A DNA stretch of 64,000 nt from CAVQAH01 sp963784195 (GCA_963784195.1 CAWARA010000020.1:1-64000); one strand, 5' to 3'. Shown: positions 40,637-49,108, counted from the stretch's first letter. A program made the numbers and translations. The notes: generated by a model from the sequence alone, not told the origin.

Positions 40637-41176
40637 ATGAAATACGGACGTATGGTGTTGGTCGCGACGGCTGCGGCACTGGCCGGTTCGGCCGCGTTGA
40701 TCCAGGCGCAAGCCATGAAGGCGCATGCGGATATCAAGGGCGATGGAGTAACCGGCCGCGTCGAGCTCGTGGAACGCCGGCAAGGGACGGGAACAGTCGT
40801 CGATGTCACGGTTACCGCCACCGGCCTCAAGCCTGGCCTTCACGGCGTCCATCTGCACGCGGTCGGACAGTGCGAAGCGCCATTCACCAGTGCGGGCGGT
40901 CACTTCGATCCCGGCCCGGCGAGCAACACCGACCCTGACGTCAATCATCCGTTCCACATGGGCGATATTCCCAACCTCCAGGTCGGCGCAGACGGCAAGG
41001 GCGAACTGAAAGCGGTGACGACCCGCGTGACGCTGTCGGCCGGCCCGCTGTCGCTCTTCGACGCTGACGGCACCGCGATCATCCTTCACGGCAACGAGGA
41101 CAAGGGCGTACCCGGAGAACCCAAGTCCGGCGTCAGCGGCGGCCCGCGCGTCGCCTGCGGGGTAATCACCAAGTAG
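40637..41176 (+). CDS. sodC: periplasmic Cu/Zn superoxide dismutase
   Basis: 179 residues from ATG 40637 (AGGAGG upstream, TACAAT -10 at 40614). Signal peptide MKYGRMVLVATAAALAGSAA. Metal ligands: His72 and His74 in GVHLHAVGQC, His89 in AGGHFDP, His104/His107/Asp110 in HPFHMGD, and His151 in HGNEDKG. Cys79 and the Cys in GPRVACGV form the conserved disulfide. It dismutates superoxide in the periplasm. The palindrome GTCCGGC-TTTA-GCCGGAC starts two bases after the stop. Confidence 0.93.
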   Translation: MKYGRMVLVATAAALAGSAALIQAQAMKAHADIKGDGVTGRVELVERRQGTGTVVDVTVTATGLKPGLHGVHLHAVGQCEAPFTSAGGHFDPGPASNTDPDVNHPFHMGDIPNLQVGADGKGELKAVTTRVTLSAGPLSLFDADGTAIILHGNEDKGVPGEPKSGVSGGPRVACGVITK

Positions 41177-41177
41177 A

Positions 41178-41195
41178 GTCCGGCTTTAGCCGGAC
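41178..41195. repeat. 18-bp palindrome GTCCGGC-TTTA-GCCGGAC
   Basis: Identical, in reverse orientation, to 16038-16055. It lies immediately after the sodC stop and just past the end of the convergent ABC-like gene. It is followed by C-runs, not T-runs, so it may act as a stabilising 3' hairpin rather than a terminator. Confidence 0.7.
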
Positions 41196-41206
41196 CCCCA
41201 ACCCCC

Positions 41207-41923
41207 TTATCCGAACCACCCCCGCCGCACGGGTTTGAGCACGCCGCTCGCAGGCACCAGTTCCAGCGCGCGACCGACCCGTGTGGCAAACGTCTTGTCC
41301 TGCGTGATCGCGAGGGTCGTCATGCGGCGGCCCTCGAGCACCCTCAACACATCATCAGCAAAACCCTTTTGCGCCGCGTCAGGAAGGGCGGCCGTGGGGT
41401 GTTCGAGCAGCAGCAACGCAGGCTGCGGGGCCAGCGCGCGGGCGAAGTGCAGCCGCGTGCGTACGGCGGGTGACGCCTCACCCGTCGTTTGCTTCAGCGC
41501 GTCGGCCGGAATGCCGCATTCTGCCGCGAGCGCGCTGACCTGCGCCGCAACGTCCGGCGGAATCGGATCGATCTGCAGCGTAAACGGCATCGCCAGGTTC
41601 TCCTCGATGGTCGCCGCTTCGATCAGCACCGCGCGCGGACTGACGATGCCGAAGCGATCGAGGGAGGCGAGCCAGTCGTCACCGGTGGTGATCGCCGCCG
41701 TGTCGCGGCCGAGCACGCGGACGGTGCCTTCGTCCGGCAGAGCCGCGCCAGTGACCAGATTGACCAGCACCTCGGCTGCTGCCGCATCGAGCCCCATGAG
41801 GGCAACGCGGTCGCCCTCGTTGAGCACCAGCGATTGCAGACGCAGCGGGCGAAGTGACTGATAGCCGCGCACGATCCCCTGCAGTTCGACCGCAGGTTGC
41901 GCAGCTGCTGGTGGCGAAGACAT
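41207..41923 (-). CDS. ABC-transporter-type ATPase domain with degenerate nucleotide-binding motifs
   Basis: 238 residues from ATG 41923. The fold order is that of an ABC ATPase (LQSLVLNEGDRVALMGLDAA, GTVRVLGRDTAAI, ARALAPQPALLLLEHPTAAL), yet key motifs are altered. The Walker A position reads MGLDAAAAEVLVNLV with no GK(S/T). The signature region reads TTGEASPAVRTR in place of LSGGQ. Walker B is LLLLEHPTA, and the switch His is Gln in LAITQDKTF. It is therefore probably catalytically silent. It is last in an apparent operon erpA - Fur/ferritin - PHP - this gene. No permease is adjacent. Confidence 0.7.
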   Translation of the reverse strand: MSSPPAAAQPAVELQGIVRGYQSLRPLRLQSLVLNEGDRVALMGLDAAAAEVLVNLVTGAALPDEGTVRVLGRDTAAITTGDDWLASLDRFGIVSPRAVLIEAATIEENLAMPFTLQIDPIPPDVAAQVSALAAECGIPADALKQTTGEASPAVRTRLHFARALAPQPALLLLEHPTAALPDAAQKGFADDVLRVLEGRRMTTLAITQDKTFATRVGRALELVPASGVLKPVRRGWFG

Positions 41924-41937
41924 CTGGCGCGCTCGCG

Positions 41938-42777
41938 TCAGTGTGTGACACGCGCGCCAAGAGCTTGCGCGCGGAACTCGAGCGCCGCGAAGTCCTCTGC
42001 GCTCAGCGAGACGCCACCCAGTACGTTGGCGTGATGCGCCGGATCCGCATGGAAATCGGATCCGCCAGTGACGACGAGGCCGAAAGTGGTTGCGAGATGA
42101 CGGTACCACTGCTCGGTGTCCGCGCCGTGATCGCTGTGTCGCGCCTCGAGCGCGCTGAGACCGGCCGCCACGAAGCGCGGAATGTCTTCGTCCATGGCGG
42201 TCAGCCCGGGATGCGCGAGCGAAGCGATGCCGCCTGCGGTGCGAATCTTCTCCACCACCGTGCACAGTGGAGGCCCGGCGCGCGCCACGAAGGCCGGACA
42301 TCCGTCCCCGAGCAGCCGCTCGAACGCATCGCGGCGGTCGGTCGCATGCCCGGCATCGACGAGCGCGTCAGCAAGCGCAGGACGTCCGATGCTTCCGCCA
42401 GGCGGCAGTGACCCGATGACCGATTCGATGTCCACCGGGTACCCGAGCTGTAGCAGCCGGGCGGACATCTCGCGAACGCGGCGGATGCGGTCCTGACGCT
42501 GGCCTTCCAGGAACTTGAGGAGCGGCGACGAACGCGGATCGAAGAAGTATCCCAGAACGTGCACGTCCTTGCCGCGCTCGATCGCGGTGATCTCGATGCC
42601 GTTCACGAGTCGAATGCCTGCCTCGTTCGCCGAGCGCCGGCCTTCGTCGAGCCCACCGACGGTATCGTGGTCGGTGATGCTGATCACAGTAAGGCCGGCG
42701 GCTGCCGACTGACGGACCAGTTCCGATGGCCGCAGGCGGCCGTCCGAGGCGGTTGTATGGAGGTGAAGGTCGATCAC
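41938..42777 (-). CDS. PHP-domain phosphoesterase (3',5'-nucleotide phosphatase / RNase AM-like)
   Basis: 279 residues. PHP metal motifs: MIDLHLHTTASDGRLRPSEL (His5, His7), ISITDHDTVGG, GIEITA, the LAHPGL histidine and VTGGSDFHAD near the C-terminus. The insert GRPALADALVDAGHATDRRD after motif III is typical of the TrpH/YciV branch, whose E. coli member hydrolyses 3',5'-bisphosphonucleotides and trims RNA 5' ends. Five bases separate it from the Fur-ferritin gene, so it is in the same operon. Confidence 0.88.
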   Translation of the reverse strand: MIDLHLHTTASDGRLRPSELVRQSAAAGLTVISITDHDTVGGLDEGRRSANEAGIRLVNGIEITAIERGKDVHVLGYFFDPRSSPLLKFLEGQRQDRIRRVREMSARLLQLGYPVDIESVIGSLPPGGSIGRPALADALVDAGHATDRRDAFERLLGDGCPAFVARAGPPLCTVVEKIRTAGGIASLAHPGLTAMDEDIPRFVAAGLSALEARHSDHGADTEQWYRHLATTFGLVVTGGSDFHADPAHHANVLGGVSLSAEDFAALEFRAQALGARVTH

Positions 42778-42782
42778 GAAGG

Positions 42783-43781
42783 CTACGCGCTGGCCGCCTG
42801 TCGCGACTTGCGGACCGGTTTCCGGCCGCGCCGCGATCCTTGTCGCTGGATGAGGGCTTTGTATTCGCGGATCAGCAACTCGAGGTGCGCGCGTTCTTCA
42901 TCGGCGAACTCGAGGAAGATCTGCTTGCCTTCGGAGTCCTCGAACCGCTCGCCGTACCGCTTGAAGAACCGGTGCGACCCGCGCTCGCAGCGAATGCCGA
43001 TCATCAACGCCTGCCGATCGTCGACGCCCTTGGCGAGCTGCTCGGCGCCAGCGGCGAAGAGACCGTTGGCGGCGCCCTTGAAAAAGAGAAACGTCGGGCG
43101 CGATTCGAGCTGCGGATCCTGCTGCAGCAGCTCCTGGTAGCGCCGCTCCAGCGTGCCGAGGTGCTCCTTCTCCTCTTCGGCAAGCTTCTCGAATACCCGG
43201 CGTCCCCGCGTGTCGCGCGTAATCCGCGCCGCGCGCGAGTAGAACTCGAGCCCGCTCCGCTCGGTGGCAATCGCGATACGCAGCGCGTCGCGCGCGAAGA
43301 GCAACTCCGTCGTCCCCTCGTCGGCGGACACAGCCGGCCGCCCGGTGCGGCAGGCATCGCACGTGCCGTGAATCTGCAGCACGCTCTGCCGCGGCGTGAA
43401 ATTGCGCGCGGCAGCCACTTCCTCGAGCAATGCCTCGATGTCCGAGCTGAGAAACTCGAACGAGCGGTTGCAGTTCTTGCAGATCAGATGGAAGTGGCGA
43501 GGGTGACGATAGGAATGTTCGAAACGGAACTTCCCTTCGCCGAAATCGACCTTGCGTGCAATGCCGGCGTCCACCATCCACTGCAGCGTGCGGTAGATGG
43601 TGGCGCGGCTGATCCGCTGGTCCTCGCGCCTGATGAGATCGACGAGATCGTCGGCGGTGAGGTGACCTTCCTGGCGAAGAAAGACGTTGACGATCCGGTC
43701 GCGCTTGCTCGACCGCTTGCTGCCTGCTGGCCGAAGGCTATCGAGGTACGCAGACGCCGATTGCACGTCCTGATCATCCAA
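42783..43781 (-). CDS. Fur-family regulator fused to a rubrerythrin/ferritin-like domain
   Basis: 332 residues. Residues 20-145 are a Fur/PerR-type regulator: winged helix with LTADDLVDLIRRE and RISRATIYRTLQWMVDAG, metal/dimer region HPRHFHLICKNC (Cys101, Cys104) and Cys141/Cys144 (structural zinc). Residues 160-315 are a four-helix ferritin-like domain with carboxylate/His iron motifs ERSGLEFY, E204-x-x-H207, CERGSH (Glu266) and E296-x-x-H299. A Lys/Arg-rich tail follows. The fusion could couple iron or peroxide sensing to a diiron centre. The apparent start is TTG 43781, 12 bases after erpA. Confidence 0.85.
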   Translation of the reverse strand: MDDQDVQSASAYLDSLRPAGSKRSSKRDRIVNVFLRQEGHLTADDLVDLIRREDQRISRATIYRTLQWMVDAGIARKVDFGEGKFRFEHSYRHPRHFHLICKNCNRSFEFLSSDIEALLEEVAAARNFTPRQSVLQIHGTCDACRTGRPAVSADEGTTELLFARDALRIAIATERSGLEFYSRAARITRDTRGRRVFEKLAEEEKEHLGTLERRYQELLQQDPQLESRPTFLFFKGAANGLFAAGAEQLAKGVDDRQALMIGIRCERGSHRFFKRYGERFEDSEGKQIFLEFADEERAHLELLIREYKALIQRQGSRRGRKPVRKSRQAASA

Positions 43782-43793
43782 GAAAGTGCCGTG

Positions 43794-44123
43794 TTAGACG
43801 CTGAACGAGGAACCGCAGCCGCAGGTCGACTTGGCGTTCGGGTTCTTGATCGTGAAGCCGCCGCCGGTGATGTTGTCGACGAAATCGACTTCCGCCCCGC
43901 GCAGGTAGCGCGCGCTGATCGGATCCACCAGGAGCCGGACGCCATGCGATTCGATGACGGCGTCGGTGGTCGCGTCGCCTTCGCCCTCGTCGATCATCAG
44001 CCCATACTGGAAACCGGAGCAGCCGCCGCCCTGGACGAACACGCGAAGGCCTGCGCTTTCCTTGTTTTCTTCGGTCAGCAGCTCGGTGATCTTCGACGCT
44101 GCGGCCGGAGTTACGTTGATCAT
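43794..44123 (-). CDS. erpA: A-type iron-sulfur cluster insertion protein
   Basis: 109 residues from ATG 44123. The three cluster cysteines are Cys35 (GGGCSGFQYG), Cys101 and Cys103 (STCGCGSSF). The N-terminus INVTPAAASKITELL and the VRLLVDPISARYLRG segment fit ErpA/IscA. It delivers Fe-S clusters to apo-enzymes, plausibly including the class I fumarase encoded just upstream. First gene of the iron/Fe-S operon; promoter at 44191-44162. Confidence 0.9.
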   Translation of the reverse strand: MINVTPAAASKITELLTEENKESAGLRVFVQGGGCSGFQYGLMIDEGEGDATTDAVIESHGVRLLVDPISARYLRGAEVDFVDNITGGGFTIKNPNAKSTCGCGSSFSV

Positions 44124-44161
44124 CAGTGGAGTCTCCCAGGCCCAGGATCGGGCTCGCATCA

Positions 44162-44191
44162 ATTATACCGGCCAGCGCGGCCGGCCATCAA
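44162..44191 (-). promoter_or_regulatory. promoter of the erpA operon
   Basis: Minus-strand TTGATG (44191-44186), 18-base spacer, TATAAT (44167-44162). The predicted start near 44155 gives a leader of about 32 nt before erpA. Confidence 0.6.
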
Positions 44192-44429
44192 CACTATTGC
44201 CCCTAACCTTTAGGCCTCAATGACTTAGACGCACGAATCTTCCCACAAGTCCCCGGACGCGCTGACATTTCGCGGTCTGGCTCTACGGCTGTGCCATTTT
44301 CGGACCGGTTGGGCTGGCTCGATGCCCGGCGTCTCTTCTGGTCGCGTGTCTCATTGATTCCGTGGTCTGTGTTGGCCCTTCGCGTCGCCCTACGAGCCAC
44401 GAACCACGAACTACGAACCACGGCTTTTT
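44192..44429. other. intergenic region with a short-period repeat next to the fumarase stop
   Basis: No gene is seen between the erpA promoter and the fumarase stop. At 44393-44424 a short-period array (GCCACGAACCACGAACTACG and one more unit) abuts the fumarase 3' end. Related words occur at 55.8 and 56.25 kb. Confidence 0.5.
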
Positions 44430-45962
44430 TCAGCTACCCCTCATCGTCTCGAGCACCACGCCTGACTCATTTTCGATTTGACGATGGAGGCTGTTGCCGT
44501 TGGCGTCCATCGTCACGATCGCCGGGAAATCGCGGACCTCGAGGTGCCACATCGCTTCGGGTGTACCGAACTCCATCAGCGACACGCCCTCGACCCGCTC
44601 GATGCAGCGCGCGTAGAACTGTGCCGCGCCGCCGATGGCGTTGAGATACACGGCTCCAGAGGCCTGCAGTCCGGCGAGTGTCTTTGCGCCCATGCCTCCC
44701 TTGCCGATCACGACCCGAACGCCGTAGCGCTTCAGAATCTCGGCCTGGTAGGGCTCTTCACGAATGCTGGTGGTTGGTCCTGCTGCCGTGACGCGCCAGC
44801 CATCGCCCTCCTTGGCCACGACCGGGCCGCAGTGATACAGGACGCCGCCGCGAAGATCGACCGGCGGCTCGTGTTTCATGAGATGCGCGTGCACGGCGTC
44901 GCGGCCGGTGAAGACGCGCCCCGAGATCAACACGACGTCGCCCACGCGGAGTGATCGGATCTGCTCCTCGGTGATTGGCGCGCTCAGTGAAATCTCGCGG
45001 CCGGTCCGCGGGAAGCCGCTCGCCACCATTTCCGGCGGGAGCATCGGCTTGGATCGCGCGTTGCCGTCACGATACAGCCACGAAGTGATCGCGCCGCTCG
45101 TGGCGTCGAGCCTGACGCCCAGGCGGCGAAACGCCCAGCAGTCGTAGGCGACCGACACGAAGAAGCTGGCTGGCAGCCGGTTGAGCGCGCCGATCTTGCA
45201 GCCGATGAGCGACGTCGCGCCGCCGAATCCCATGGTGCCGACGGCCAGCCGATTGGCTTCCTCCATGATGGAGGTCTCCAACCCGCGCAGCCGCTCATCC
45301 GGATTCACGTCGTCCAGCGTGCGAAACAACTGCTCCTTCGCGTGCACGTACCCCGACGTGCGATCGCCGCCGATGCACACGCCCACCGCTCCCGGGCTGC
45401 ACCCTTTGCCCTGCGCCTTCCACACGGCGTGCAGCACGCACTTGCGGACTCCCTCGAGCGTTCGATCGGCGCGGCCGAGATGATCGAGCTCCGCCGGCAG
45501 CGCGTATTGCGCATTCGTGTTCTCGCAGCCGCCGCCTTTGAGGATCAGCTTGACCTCGATGGAAGGTTCTTCCCACTGATCGAAATGGATGATCGGCGTG
45601 CCCGGCCCGAGGTTGTTGCCGGAGTTCACGCCGGTAATCGAATCGACGGAGTTTGGCCGGAGCTTGCCTCGCTTCGTGGCTTCGGCGACGGCCTCACGAA
45701 TCTGCTTCTTCATCCAGATCTGATTGGCGCCCACCGGAACCTTGATCTCGAACGTCGGCATGCCGGTGTCCTGGCAGATCGGCCCCTCGCACGACTCGGC
45801 CTGATCGATGTTCTGTGCAATCACGGTCAACGCCTGGCCCGCCCGCGTCCCCGGCGCTTCGGACGCAAGCGCCAGACCCATCGCCGCGCGCACATCGGGG
45901 GGCAGATCGGTGGACGTCCTGGTGATGAGTTCGATCATGCTGTCGAGAAAGGCTGGAAGCAT
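44430..45962 (-). CDS. class I (Fe-S) fumarate hydratase
   Basis: 510 residues, single chain with alpha and beta parts fused as in FumA/FumB. Cluster cysteines lie in CEGPICQDTG, VLHAVWKAQGKGCSPGA and ATSLIGCKIG. The C-terminal beta part carries GRVFTGRDAVHAHLMKHE, YHCGPVVAKEGDGWRVTAAG, GPTTSIREEP and VIGKGGMGAKTL. It interconverts fumarate and malate in the TCA cycle using a labile 4Fe-4S cluster. The start ATG 45962 has TATACT 6 bases upstream and no Shine-Dalgarno. Divergent from the aspartase, with palindromic element C between them. Confidence 0.92.
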   Translation of the reverse strand: MLPAFLDSMIELITRTSTDLPPDVRAAMGLALASEAPGTRAGQALTVIAQNIDQAESCEGPICQDTGMPTFEIKVPVGANQIWMKKQIREAVAEATKRGKLRPNSVDSITGVNSGNNLGPGTPIIHFDQWEEPSIEVKLILKGGGCENTNAQYALPAELDHLGRADRTLEGVRKCVLHAVWKAQGKGCSPGAVGVCIGGDRTSGYVHAKEQLFRTLDDVNPDERLRGLETSIMEEANRLAVGTMGFGGATSLIGCKIGALNRLPASFFVSVAYDCWAFRRLGVRLDATSGAITSWLYRDGNARSKPMLPPEMVASGFPRTGREISLSAPITEEQIRSLRVGDVVLISGRVFTGRDAVHAHLMKHEPPVDLRGGVLYHCGPVVAKEGDGWRVTAAGPTTSIREEPYQAEILKRYGVRVVIGKGGMGAKTLAGLQASGAVYLNAIGGAAQFYARCIERVEGVSLMEFGTPEAMWHLEVRDFPAIVTMDANGNSLHRQIENESGVVLETMRGS

Positions 45963-45968
45963 GTGGGA

Positions 45969-45974
45969 AGTATA
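45969..45974 (-). promoter_or_regulatory. -10 box for a leaderless fumarase transcript
   Basis: TATACT on the minus strand, 6 bases (TCCCAC) before the ATG at 45962; no ribosome-binding sequence in between. Confidence 0.5.
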
Positions 45975-46007
45975 ATCAGATCGGGGCGGTCGAGCGGGGA
46001 CGGGAGA

Positions 46008-46163
46008 CGAGGGAACGGGACGGAGACGGAGGGCACGGACCAGGCTTCAACTCGGAGACGCGGAGTAACGGAGCCGGAAAATTTACAGCCCAAAAACAAC
46101 CAGTTCTCCGTTTCTCCGCGTCTCTGAGTTGAAGCTTGTTCCGTTCCCTCCGTCCCCTCCGTC
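46008..46163. repeat. palindromic element, copy C (outer arms only)
   Basis: Two inverted arms of about 58 bases (46016-46073 and 46106-46163), built on the same words as copies A, B and D (GGCTTCAACTCGGAGACGCG on the left). They enclose a 32-base AT-richer spacer with CCCAAAAACAACC instead of the three-hairpin core. It occupies the fumarase-aspartase divergent gap and ends 7 bases before the aspartase start. Confidence 0.85.
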
Positions 46164-46170
46164 GGCCACC

Positions 46171-47585
46171 ATGAAACACCGTATAGAACGCGATCCGCTC
46201 GGCGACGTTCACGTTCCGGCTGACGCGTACTATGGCGCGCAGACGCAGCGGGCGGTGGACAACTTCCGGATCAGCGGCCTGACCGCGCCGGAGGAGCTCG
46301 TTCGCGCGACTATCCTGATCAAGAAAGCGGCCGCAGAAGCCAACGCATCGCTCGGCCGGCTGCCAGCCAACATCGCTGACGCCATCATCCAGGCTGCAAA
46401 CGAAGCGCTGGATGGGCGGTTCGCGGATCATTTCGTCGTGGACGTGTACCAGGCTGGCGCCGGCACGTCGCACAACATGAACGTCAACGAGGTGCTCGCG
46501 AACCGCGCGGTCGAACATCTCGGCGGGCGAAGGGGTGACCACTCACGCGTGCACCCCAACGATCACGTCAACATGGGACAGTCAACCAACGACGTGTTCC
46601 CGGCCGCGACGCGCCTGGCGATCCTGCTGATGCTGGACGGATTGCTGGGGAGCGCGCGCGCGCTCGAACGCGGTCTGGCGGAGAAGAGCCACGAGTTCGC
46701 CGACGTGCTGAAGACCGGCAGGACTCATCTCCAGGACGCCGTGCCGATGACGCTCGGTCAGGAGTTCGGCGGCTACGCCGACAACGTCGCGCGCGGCGGT
46801 GAGGACGTGGCCCACGCCTCGGAACAGCTGAAAGAGCTGAATATCGGCGCCACCGCCGTTGGCACGGGTCTCAACGCGGGCGAGGCCTTCGAGAAACGGG
46901 TCGTCACCATCCTCAGCCGGGACACGCGCTTCGCCCTGCGCACCGCGAGAAACCGGTTCCGCGTGACGCAGAGCATGGGGGACGTGCTCGCCTACTCGGG
47001 TGCGCTTCGCCGCCTGTCGATCGAGGTTGGCAAGATCGCGTCGGATCTGCGACTGCTCAGCATGGGGCCGCGCGCGGGCATCGCTGAGATCGCGCTCCCG
47101 CCCGTGCAGCCAGGCTCATCGATCATGCCGGGAAAGGTGAACCCGTCGATCCCGGAGATGGTGAATCAGGTGTGTTTCCAGGTGATGGGATGCGACCTGA
47201 CCGTTGCCGTGGCTGCGGAAGCCGGTCAGCTCGAGCTCAACGTCATGATGCCGGTCATTGCCTGGAACACGCTGCACGCGACGCGCATCATGCGCGAAGC
47301 GATGCGCACGCTGCAGGACAAGTGCATCGCGGGCATCCGTGCCGACCGCGAACGCAGTCGAGAATTGCTCGATCGCAGTACTGCGGTGGCCACGGCGCTG
47401 AGCCCGTACATCGGCTACGAGGCAACCGCGGAAATTGCGAAGGAGTCTGTGCGTACGGGGCGGCCCATTCACGATCTCGTGCGGGAGCGGCGCCTGCTGT
47501 CGGAACGCGAGCTGGCCGACATTCTCTCGGTGGAAGCCATGACTTCCCCGGGTGTCGCCGGATCGAGAAAGGAACGAGCGCATGA
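46171..47585 (+). CDS. aspA: aspartate ammonia-lyase (aspartase/fumarase superfamily)
   Basis: About 470 residues from ATG 46171. Superfamily signature GSSIMPGKVNPSIPEMVNQV near residues 315-334; the IPExVNQV form favours aspartase over class II fumarase. Other motifs: DVYQAGAGTSHNMNVNEVLA, HPNDHVNMGQSTNDVFP, GRTHLQDAVPMTLGQEF. Aspartase would feed fumarate from aspartate to the divergent fumarase. The frame stays open to 47778, across the next gene's start, so a small indel near the 3' end probably hides the true stop; the frame ending at TGA 47583-47585 would give the usual length and an overlap with the next start. No clear ribosome site. Confidence 0.82.
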
Positions 47586-48247
47586 CACGGCAGACCATGG
47601 CGATCCTGCTGCTGGCGCTGGCAGGAAGCGGCGTGGCGGTCGCGCAACAGCAACAGCACGGAAGGCTGTTTCTACCCGAAAACCTCGGGCTGCTCGAGGG
47701 TCCGGATCGCGAAGTCTGGCAGCGGCCCGATCAAGTCATGGACGCGCTGCGGATCGCCGACGGCAGCGTCGTCGCTGACCTCGGCGCCGGCAGCGGCTGG
47801 TTCACCATCAGGCTCGCCAGGCGTGTCGGACCGAACGGCAAGGTCTACGCGGAAGACATTCAGCGCGAGATGATCGACGCCATCGATCGACGGCGGAAGA
47901 GAGAGGGGCTGCGCTGGGTCGAGCCCATTCTGGGAACGGCGTTGGATCCACAACTGCCCGCGGGCAAGGTCGATGCCGTGCTGATCGTCGATTCGTATTA
48001 CGAGATGGAAGAACCGGTCGTGCTGCTTCGTAACGTCGCCAAATCGTTGAAGCCGGGTGGACGCATTGGGATCGTCAACTACACCAAGGCCGGATTCGGA
48101 CCTGGTCCGCCCATGGAGGAACGTGTCGATCCGTCAGTGGTGATCCGCGACGCCGAAGCGGCAGGTCTGCGCGTTGTCGCGCGTTCGGATTTCCTGCCGT
48201 TTCAGTACATGCTCGTTCTCGAGAGGGCCGACTCGCGCGCCCGATGA
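47582..48247 (+). CDS. exported class I SAM-dependent methyltransferase-fold protein
   Basis: 221 residues from ATG 47582 (AAAGGA upstream). A signal peptide (MAILLLALAGSGVAVAQ) precedes a Rossmann methyltransferase: motif I VVADLGAGSGWFTIRLA, motif II KVYAEDI, motif IV VDAVLIVDSYYEM, and LKPGGRIGIVNYTK. An exported SAM-binding enzyme is odd because SAM is cytoplasmic; such proteins are nevertheless frequent in Acidobacteria. Its 3' end overlaps the prenyl synthase start (ATGA), so the genes are co-translated. Confidence 0.8.
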   Translation: MTRQTMAILLLALAGSGVAVAQQQQHGRLFLPENLGLLEGPDREVWQRPDQVMDALRIADGSVVADLGAGSGWFTIRLARRVGPNGKVYAEDIQREMIDAIDRRRKREGLRWVEPILGTALDPQLPAGKVDAVLIVDSYYEMEEPVVLLRNVAKSLKPGGRIGIVNYTKAGFGPGPPMEERVDPSVVIRDAEAAGLRVVARSDFLPFQYMLVLERADSRAR

Positions 48248-49107
48248 TCCCGGTTCCGGCATTCTTCTCCGATTACCAGGCGCGCGTGGACGCCGAACTG
48301 CGGACACTCGTGCCGTCCGAGGGTGAGCCAGTCCAGCGTTCGATGGCGTATACGCTTCATGCGCCGTCGAAACGTGTCAGGCCTGTTCTGACGATGTTGT
48401 CGGCGGAACTGTGTGGCGAAACGCCGGCCAAGGCTCTCGCTGCCGCCGCCGCAACCGAGCTCGTGCACGCCGCGTCGCTGATCCTCGACGATCTGCCGTG
48501 CATGGACGACGCCCCGCTCCGAAGAGGGCTGCCGGCGAATCACCGCGAGTTCGGTGAAGCCGTCGCGATCCTTGCGGCGTTCGGTCTTTTGAATCTCGCG
48601 TTCGGGACCATCTCGCGCCAGTACGAGCCCGCTTTGGCCTCCCGGCTGAACCGGCTACTCTCGGAGGCCGTCGGCACCGATGGCTTGATCGGCGGCCAGG
48701 CGCTCGATCTGCTGGCAACCGATCAGCAGATCAGCTTCGAGATCCTGGAACGGATTCATCGTGGCAAGACGGGCGCGCTGTTCAGCGCCTCCGCAACGGC
48801 GGGTGCCTTGACCGCTGGAGCGAATGCAGACGTCATTGCCGCGTTGTCCGCGTTCGCCAAGAACCTCGGACTCGCCTTCCAGATCATCGACGATCTGCTC
48901 GACGTCGAGGGCAATCCCGCGGAGACGGGCAAAGCCGTTCGGGTGGACGTGAAGAAGACGACCTTCGTGTCGTTCAGCGGTGTGGACGGTGCGCGGCTGC
49001 TGGCGCGTGAGCTGTGTCAAACAGCCGATCGTGCGTTGACACCGTTCGGGCGGCGCGCCGATCGATTGCGCGAGCTCTCCGCGTTCGTGGCGGGCAGGAA
49101 CGTCTGA
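48244..49107 (+). CDS. ispA: polyprenyl diphosphate synthase (farnesyl/geranylgeranyl type)
   Basis: 287 residues. First Asp-rich motif LILDDLPCMDDAPLRRG, second motif FQIIDDLLDVEG, the lysine region APSKRVRPVLTML and GQALDLLA. The DDxxxxD first motif is the bacterial short-chain IspA type, which condenses IPP with allylic diphosphates to C15 or C20 products. The chain-length residue region (ELVHAASLILDD) does not settle C15 versus C20. It overlaps the methyltransferase gene by four bases and precedes the membrane phosphodiesterase by one. Confidence 0.9.
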   Translation: MIPVPAFFSDYQARVDAELRTLVPSEGEPVQRSMAYTLHAPSKRVRPVLTMLSAELCGETPAKALAAAAATELVHAASLILDDLPCMDDAPLRRGLPANHREFGEAVAILAAFGLLNLAFGTISRQYEPALASRLNRLLSEAVGTDGLIGGQALDLLATDQQISFEILERIHRGKTGALFSASATAGALTAGANADVIAALSAFAKNLGLAFQIIDDLLDVEGNPAETGKAVRVDVKKTTFVSFSGVDGARLLARELCQTADRALTPFGRRADRLRELSAFVAGRNV

Positions 49108-49108
49108 C

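Noticed and set aside
46171..47778. 549-residue aspartase
   Set aside because: The extra 65 residues read through the start of the next gene, are low-complexity Ala/Arg-rich and have no counterpart in the family; an indel hiding the stop is more likely.
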